From: Orobanche coerulescens
Lineage: Eukaryota; Streptophyta; Magnoliopsida; Lamiales; Orobanchaceae
Length of the DNA: 64,000 bases
Assembly: GCA_033398695.1 (NCBI GenBank)
Contig: CM065804.1
Span: forward strand, 121,267,501-121,331,500
Reading direction: 5' to 3'
The position numbers and the translations under genes are program-made. Position 1 is the first letter of the stretch. Every line of letters starts with the position of its first letter. The notes beneath the pieces are model-generated. The model saw only the letters and a list, made by a program, of their open reading frames with translations. It did no database searches and was not told where the DNA came from. Positions 56,035 to 64,000 of the stretch are shown here, one piece after another.

Positions 56035-59000
56035 TGTAACACCCCCAGATTTAACCGGAAATATTACAGCGCCGTGGGCCCCGAGATGGAACCCACAAGG
56101 CTAAAAAGAAATTTTCACAAACATTTACAAATGCCAAGAGGCCAACGACGGTACTAACTTTAAAAATTCACAAAGACTTATAAAATCCATTTATCAAAAA
56201 CCGTCGTAAAACTCATTTGAAATCGCAAGGCCAAACAGCCGATACTCAAAAGTTTAGAAAACGATTTCCAAAGTAACCTCAGTTACCAGATACCAAAAGA
56301 GCGTCTCAAAATACTCACGCAGCGGAAAAAGACCAACCAAAACGATACTCTAGCAGCGGAAAACAAGAACCAATCAAGAAACTCAATGTACAGAACATGT
56401 CCTAGCCAGTATCCTCCGGGAAGCTCATCTCTTCACGACCGATACAAGCTCGATACTCCGAGAACCTAAAAGAAATCCCACGACGGGGTCAGCCATAATA
56501 TCCAACAATGATAACTGTCACATCACATTAATAATAACATACCAATGAGAATACAACATAAGAATACGACCAATGTAATCTTACCGCCATAACTTTGCTT
56601 ACTCAAGTGATTCTCATCAGAGTAGCCATTATCACATTTCACATCATGTACTCGATTTACCAATAAACTCGAACACAATATAAGTACTGTACCTCAAACA
56701 ATACTCAAGGTTCTCAAACTGTCATAACCAACTCACGATACGGAAATATACCATTTCTGACCAATACGATCCATCGAATAACATTATCAAATCCCAAGAC
56801 GATAACCAATTGTCCACCAAAGACAAGACCAAGGAAAATATGGAACATACCTCGAGATATGATGTGCCACGATAATCATATCAGTCTAATCCGATATCAG
56901 AACAATGCAATGCGGACAAGGTCCTAACACAAGACCTACAAATGCATACTCATATGACAACGTCAATATGCTCAAAAACAATAACAACTATGTATACTCA
57001 ATGGAAATCCCATGATCCAGCGCCCTCAGCATAGATCCCAAGATGATCCTACAAGATCAACACGAGGTGGATAACCAACAATATACATATGCACAACAAT
57101 AACACAATACTGGGTAATCCAACGATCCGGCCTCAAAGATAGATAACATGATGATCCCGTCGGACCAACACGATGTGGAAAATCCCGTCCAATGATCCAG
57201 CGCCCTCAGCATAGATCCCAAGATGATCCAGTCGGACCAACACGAGGTGGACATCCGATCCAGCGCCCTCAAAGATAGATCGCGCGATCCCATCGGATCA
57301 ACACAACATAAACAACAATATGCATACACATATGCAAAACAATATGTTCATCATCATGAACAACGCAACATGAGCGACAATATGACAAATCAATTAAGAC
57401 GACCTCATGTTCGACAACATGAATGATAATACGCATGATCAAATCACTAACTCTAATTGAATCGATATAAGATACTTGCCCCGAGTCCTTCGGGAGAAAT
57501 CTCGATGTCCAATCATCACCGACGATTATCCTCAATGCTCGGCGATCCATACGAACAATGAACTATAGATACTCATATCCTCGTCTTTACCATAATGTAA
57601 CCTTGATACTCGAACATACCAATAATCGAGATAAGCATATACATTATGATTTATCTCCCAGAATCGAAAGAACGATATGCGATCCGAATACCCGAGTTCA
57701 CAATAATAATCATCGCTATATGCATTATAAACGAAATGAAATCGAAACCATTCATTAAATATTATAACTGAGCAAGTAATAACTTGCCTCGATACCGGTA
57801 CCACGAAGCTGCTGCCGAACACATTGCCTTTGTCTACGAGCTCCTCAGCCCCGATCAAAAGCAATACAATGGACATACTCGAACGCGACCGCAATATCCG
57901 GTTATAATCACCGATCAACAATCTCAACCTATCGAAGAAATCAAATAACACATATCCGATAACAATCAACAACTGACAAACTATCCAATCGAACTCAACA
58001 GTTCAACACAACCTCGAATAAACACAGTCAGAACCAACCAAGTCAAACCATCGCGAATTCATAATCAAAACACAAAAATACTGCACTGTCTGCCTACTTA
58101 GCGCACGTTAAACGCATAACGTAGCGTGCGCTAAGTTGTCTCGTTAGCATGCGCTAGCCAGTAAGCTTGGCGTGCGCTAATGCTGTACAGTGGCCTGCAA
58201 TCCAAGCATCGACTAACATCTTGCAACTACGAATCCGAATGAAGGGAGATATGAATCTCCATATCTCTTGAAGATAAACGACACCATAACTATCACAAGG
58301 ATCATATCATTGTCCATATATCAATAATAACACCAACAATCAAACCGACTCGATAACAAGGATCATATCATATTCAATCCGGAATTCAACCTCATATCAT
58401 GATTTAACTCCTCTAAATCGATCAATATAATTAACAAGATTCAGAAATCCATCTTAGATCGGGTTAAACGAATCACCATCCTTATAGTAAGAAGAATCTT
58501 AACTAACATCCGAAACTCTTATCAAAATTCCATTGAATCTCATATAACATCATCATATGATTATCCAACATGCTCCTTACATGAAATCATCCAAGAAAAA
58601 CGAACCATCATCAAGAGGATACGAAAATTACCTGGATTGGATGAACCAAGAATAAGAACACTAGACTCCATTCCAAGAACCATGAATAACTTGAAGAACG
58701 AGGCTTGAATCCATGCTCTCCATCTTAATCTTGTTAAAGATCATCATCTCTCAGTGTTTGGGACCTCAAACCTCTTTCTAAAAACTCTCTCTCTCGGTTA
58801 CAAGGAAGGAATGGACGAAATGCTTCATAACACCCTTGTCTCTTTTTATAATATTCATTATTAGCGTGCGCTAACATCTCATGTTTAGCGTGCGCTACCG
58901 CCTTTAGCGTGCGCTAAATGACTTTGTTAGCGTGCGCTATCGAAGCCCAAAGGCTCCGCCTTGCTTCGTAAACTAACTTACGTACGTAATGCCCATGCAT

Positions 59001-59654
59001 TAACGTCGTAAAACATCTGCTTAGCGTACGCAAGTCATTTATCTTAGCGTGCGCTATCCGAAGTTGACTTGCTACGGTGTTCACCTACCACTCGCCCCCA
59101 TATTCCGACAAGATCGGCAAGGATAAGATTCCTTGTTGGTGATACATAGTTAGCGTGCGCTAAGCCTAATATTTTAGCGTGCGCTAATACTTGAGGACAA
59201 CAACCGTTGACTTACGAGCGTGCGCAAAGCGGCCGGGTCCACACGCAGATTCCTTCCGATCATGCGCACTAGCGTACGCTAACCTATAAACGTAGCGTGC
59301 GCTAATCCCGCGATAGCGTGCGTTATGCATGAATATCGGCGTGCGCTAATAAGGCTATACTTAGCCATTTTCGCGATTCTTGTCCAACGTCTCGACATAT
59401 CAAAAGCGAACATAAGACACACTAAACACAAACACCGAATCGATAATATCATCATACGATATACCCAATATCAAAAGTACGACAACACGATACACAATAT
59501 CCTCAAATGTAATTGTCGACCAAATACGACAATTATACCGAAATCGATATCTCGAGTCCTTTATTTATTTTATCTCTCTTTATGATTCCACGTTGTACAA
59601 TATAACTCGGATAAAATAATATTAAACATCGATAGTAGAAATTAGGATATTACA
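56035..59654 (-). repeat. B2 3' LTR
   Basis: 3620 bp. Arrays lie at about 58098-58195 and 58859-59348, with a TATAAAA-like box near 58845 between them on the element strand. Tandem repeats lie at about 57010-57290. Donor-like CAG/GTAATT is at about 58632 and GGGG/GCAAGTAT at about 57480. Confidence 0.9.
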
Positions 59655-59672
59655 TTCTACACCCCTTAAAAT

Positions 59673-59692
59673 AAGTTTCGTCCTCGAAACTT
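59673..59692 (-). promoter_or_regulatory. Pre-PPT hairpin, B2
   Basis: AAGTTTCG/CGAAACTT with a TCCT loop (AGGA in element sense). The stem is unchanged although the neighbouring sequence has drifted from B. Confidence 0.78.
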
Positions 59693-62004
59693 GCAATCCA
59701 TCATAAAACGAACAAACATACCGTTCAACTCAAAATATCCCAAAACCATCACGACAACGATTTATCATCATCATTACCGAATATCCAAAAGAGCATACTT
59801 CCAAATACGCAGGTCGACGATCTCCGGAGATACTAGCCAGCGTTCTCACGGTATAGTCTCAATACGCTTACGATCACAATTCCCTGATTCTCAACAAAAT
59901 ATATCATCTTCGGATCAAACAATCTGCCCGAATCAAATCCTGTCTGCCTGATTACATAATCAAGTCTCAATCGATAAAACGAATAATATCCGATGTATCT
60001 GTGAAACAACTGCTCAATACAATGGCAACGAATCCCGAAACATCGATAGACAATCTGAACGCTCAGATGATCACCAACAACGATCAACAATCAACCGAAT
60101 TTATCATCGACATGGTAAATTCCAATCTGACCAACCAGACACAATCGAGAATATCATCAACGTGATAAACTCCAATACAACCAACGAACGATCAACGGAA
60201 ATCGAGAATACCTTCACACGGTAAACTCCAACACTATCAACACAGAACCACAGAAACAGATATACGAAAAAGCAAAATTCTCAAAACGACACACCGATCA
60301 CATACGGTGGATCTCAATAAACATATCCGTGGCGAACATACCCCTCGGCATATGAACAACCAATCACAAACCGCGAACATACCCGATCATACACGAGTGG
60401 AAGCGACCACTCACTATCTAAAACAACCAGTATGGGGTCACCATCCCCAAATCTACGCTTACAAGGAAATCATTCCCGAATCGGTAAGGTAAAATCGCGC
60501 TACTACCATACCAATGGAATCACATAGCACATATGTTCGGTTTCACAAAATCCCAAGTTTCCAAAATAATATTATGTGCATGAATCTACAACACGCAACA
60601 TATTTCTCTTATCGATAACTCAACCGATCATCACCGGATAATCAAACTAACATACTTGAAGTTCGAATTCCTTTTCCATCGTACCATCAATATGATATGC
60701 ACTATGCACTAAATGCGTATGTATATCAATCACATTTTCAAAACCAGTTTGAAATCATATATTCTTGTCAAAAGACAAATTTTGAAAATTCTTTCAAGAG
60801 TTTGAAAACTCAAAACATAAATTTTGGTAAGACCACAAAATCAATTTTCGAAAAATTAACTTGGCTCGATGGTGCCAAGTATTTGATATGATTTCCTTGA
60901 ATCCACACGATTTGAAGTTTTAAAATGAAAAGTATGCAAATGCTCGACTATATCCATACTCCGTATACCAATTCGGTTCGTCACCAATATCCACTGATAT
61001 TCCATCGGAAAACCACACGATCGAGTTCCAAAATCTCAATATATAAATTCGACTAAACTCCTTTTCCACACATGACTTGCAACGTCGGTCATTAACCCAT
61101 CTGGATCACCTTAAATATGATATGACAAAATATTGAAACAAATCCACACAATGAAAGACTTCCGAGAGGTTCAATTTGAACAAGTAAACCAAAGCCTCGA
61201 AAGCGGAAATAACATAGGTAAGCGATTGGTAAAGTGTTTTACTAGTCTCGGGAGTTTTAAGAAAGCAGAAAAGCCGTTTGAAACATTAGGGTCTTAGCCG
61301 TAACTCGTTCCGCATTACAAAAAGTTTAAAAAGTAGAAAACCCCTTTTCGGACTTCAAGTCTGAGTTATAAAACCATTTCAAAATCGATTGGGTCTCGCC
61401 CAAAATCATTTTCCGTAAAACATCCGTAAAATATTCATTTTGAAAAGTATCATTTTCAAATGCTTAAAGCAGTTCATGTATCTCAAATGAATTAACATGC
61501 TACATGTTCTTCTCAACAATCCATAGTCCTTCTCCCGATTACACAATTCCGTTCCAAAATCTAGGCGATATCTTGATTTCCAAAATCATAACTTCTCAAG
61601 ATCATCAATCCTATCCCAACTCTGTCACCTTATAATGAAATGCATAATATCTGCTGAATCTCAAAACATATCAACTTAGAGCGGTAAATCTCAATGAAAT
61701 TCAAAAATCCGAATACTTACAGATCGTGAAGCCGACGATTCCCGTGAATCTTGGCACATGTCTAGACTCAAGAAAATACTCGACACGGGTATTTTCAAAA
61801 CTCACGTTTTGCAAACTCGGTGCAACTCAAGAACACAATATATCACGTAAACACCATTTGGAAAAGTTATAACAAGCCCGATGCGATCTTGGCAAATCCG
61901 ATAACGCACAAGCTTGAGTGAACAACAAAGACTCACGGCTCTAGTATTTGTCAATCGACAACTCGAATGACGCAACAAAAACACGACCCAACTCGACCCA
62001 AATG

Positions 62005-62036
62005 CCTAGGTTTTCTCAACCTAAGCTCCGATACCA
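62005..62036 (-). promoter_or_regulatory. Primer-binding site and adjacent hairpin, B2
   Basis: The PBS is TGGTATCGGAGC in element sense, as in B and D. The stem CTTAGGTT/AACCTAGG is unchanged from B. Confidence 0.83.
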
Positions 62037-62041
62037 TATTC

Positions 62042-64000
62042 GTAACACCCCAGATTTAACGGAAATATTACAGTAGGGCCAGAGATGGAACCCACAAGGC
62101 TAAAAAGAAATTTTCACAAACATTTACAAATGCCCAAGAGGCCAACGACGGTACTAACTTTAAAAATTCACAAAGACTTATAAAATCCATTTATCAAAAA
62201 CCGTCGTAAAACTCATTTGAAATCGCAAGGCCAAACAACCGATACTCAAAAGTTTAGAAAACGATTTCCAAAGTAACCTCGGTTACAGATACCAAAAGAG
62301 CGTCTCAAAATACTCACGCAGCGGAAAAAGACCAACCAAAACGATACTCTAGCAGCGGAAAACAAGAACCAATCAAGAAACTCAATGTACAGAACATGTC
62401 CTAGCCAGTATCCTCCGGGAAGCTCATCTCTTCACGACCGCTACAAGCTCGATACTCCGAGAACCTAAAAGAAATCCCATGACGGGGTCAGCCATAATAT
62501 CCAACAATGATAACTGTCACATCACATTAATAATAACATACCAATGAGAATACAACATAAGAATACGACCAATGTAATCTTACCGCCATAACTTTGCTTA
62601 CTCAAGTGATTCTCATCAGAGTAGCCATTATCACATTTCACATCATGTACTCGATTTACCAATAAACTCGAACACAATATAAGTACTGTACCTCAAACAA
62701 TACTCAAGGTTCTCAAACTGTCATAACCAACTCACGATACGGAAATATACCATTTCTGACCAATACGATCCATCGAATAACATTATCAAATCCCAAGACG
62801 ATAACCAATTGTCCACCAAAGACAAGACCAAGGAAAATATGGAACATACCTCGAGATATGATGTGCCACGATAATCATATCAGTCTAATCCGATATCGAA
62901 CAATGCAATGCGGACAAGGTCCTAACACAAGACCTACAAATGCATACTCATATGACAACGTCAATATGCTCAAAAACAATAACAACTATGTATACTCAAT
63001 GGAAATCCCATGATCCAGCGCCCTCAGCATAGATACCAAGATGATCCTACAAGATCAACACGAGGTGGATAACCAACAATATACATATGCACAACAATAA
63101 CACAATAATTGGAAATCAAACGATCCAGCGCACTATGCATAGATCCCAAGATGATCCGTCGGACCAACACGAGGTGGAAAAACCCGTCCAATGATCCAGC
63201 CTCGGCATAGATCCCAAGATGATCCCGTCGGACCAACACGAGGTGGACATCCGATCCAGCGCCCTCAGCATAGATCGCGCGATCCCATCGGATCAACACA
63301 ACATAAACAACACAATATGCATACACATATGCAAAACAATATGTTCATCATCATGAACAACGCAACATGAGCGACAATATGACAAATCAATTAAGACGAC
63401 CTCATGTTCGACAACATGAATGATAATACGCATGATCAAATCACTAACTCTAATTGAATCGATATAAGATACTTGCCCGAGTCCTTCGGGAGAAATCTCG
63501 ATGTCCAATCATCACCGACGATTATCCTCAATGCTCGGCGATCCATACGAACAATGAACTATAGATACTCATATCCTCGTCTTTACCATAATGTAACCTT
63601 GATACTCGAACATACCAATAACTGAGATAAGCATATACATTATGATTTATCTCCCAGAATCGAAAGAACGATATGCGATCCGAATACCCAGAGTTCACAA
63701 TAATAATCATCGCTATATGCATTATAAACGAAATGAAACTGAAACCATTCATTAAATATTATAACTGAGCAAGTAATAACTTGCCTCGATACCGGTACCA
63801 CGAAGCTGCTGCCGAACACATTGCCTTTGTCTACGAGCTCCTCAGCCCCGATCAAAAGCAATACAATGGACATAGTCGAACGCGACCGCAATATCCGGTT
63901 ATAATCACCGATCAACAATCTCAACCTATCGAAGAAATCAAATAACACATATCCGATAACAATCAACAACTGACAAACTATCCAATCGAACTCAACAGTT
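62042..64000 (-). repeat. B2 5' LTR, partial
   Basis: The first 1959 bp in window orientation, starting GTAACACCCC with the expected leading T missing. It is nearly identical to 56035-58010 apart from small gaps. It continues past the window. Confidence 0.9.

Larger units (their letters stand above)
59655..62041 (-). other. B2 interior, non-coding
   Basis: 2387 bp, homologous to the B interior and without recognisable gag or pol. The pre-PPT hairpin is at 59673-59692, and the post-PBS hairpin at 62005-62025 directly followed by the PBS complement GCTCCGATACCA. Confidence 0.8.
56035..64000 (-). mobile_element. Element B2: second LARD-like element, incomplete at window edge
   Basis: Same plan as B on the minus strand: 3' LTR (56035-59654), non-coding interior (59655-62041) and 5' LTR from 62042 past the window end. 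The left flank 56030-56034 is CAGTG; its partner is outside the window. PBS (62025-62036) and both hairpins match B. Many single-base gaps distinguish it from B. Confidence 0.88.

Noticed and set aside
57532..57972. 146-codon element-sense frame in the B2 LTR, with similar shorter frames in B (44646-44867) and in the second B2 LTR
   Set aside because: The frame is broken at different places in each copy, spans predicted splice sites, and shows no domain.

Overview
This 64-kb window is plant nuclear DNA made almost entirely of nested transposable elements. I see no host gene, rRNA, tRNA gene or CRISPR array. The plant assignment rests on the element types: Ty3/gypsy chromoviruses of the Tekay/Del type with a C-terminal chromodomain, an Athila-like Ty3/gypsy element, an L1-type LINE with a zf-RVT module and terminal RNase H, a CACTA-like transposon end, and primer-binding sites complementary to the plant initiator-Met tRNA 3' end. 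The species cannot be told from the sequence. It looks like old repeat-rich heterochromatin.

Layout. The base layer is a minus-strand Athila-like element seen in three pieces: 1-710 (integrase C-terminus and downstream), 5656-8332 (integrase, RNase H, RT) and 33060-34281 (protease, end of gag). Three things sit in it: chromovirus A1 (711-5655, minus, TSD CATTT), a 5'-truncated LINE (8333-33059 including its own insertion, 8-bp TSD GTTCAAAT) and a CACTA-like end (34282-34757). The LINE is split inside its RNase H by element E (10177-32434, TSD CTATC), a three-LTR chromovirus. E is split inside its integrase by chromovirus D (20390-30091, TSD TTATC). The CACTA-like end is split by chromovirus A2 (from 34758). 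A2 in turn carries B in its 5' LTR (36748-46981, TSD TCTAG), C near the start of its gag (47347-55188, near-TSD CCCGG/GCCGG) and B2 further on in gag (56035 to beyond the window).

How the elements relate. D and E have full gag-pol reading frames killed by point stops. A1 is a deletion derivative. C keeps an open gag-only frame and no pol. B and B2 have about 3.6-3.9-kb LTRs round about 2.4 kb of non-coding interior (LARD-like). B shares LTR repeats, a variant primer-binding site and leader structure with D, so a D-like element is the likely trans-supplier for B.

Most unusual signal. LTRs that are otherwise poorly alignable share a modular layout: an array of short CpG-rich palindromes just upstream of a TATA box; a canonical splice-donor-like site; a predicted 70-90-nt exon bounded by a TTAG acceptor and an AG/GCAAGTAT (GC-type) donor; rapidly changing tandem repeats; a C-run/G-run hairpin; and a TTYAG/GT acceptor. 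After the LTR come the PBS, a covarying 22-nt hairpin, and, at the other end of the interior, an AAGTTTCG/CGAAACTT hairpin before the polypurine tract. The palindrome motif differs between A1 and A2, two members of one family, as if that cassette had been exchanged.
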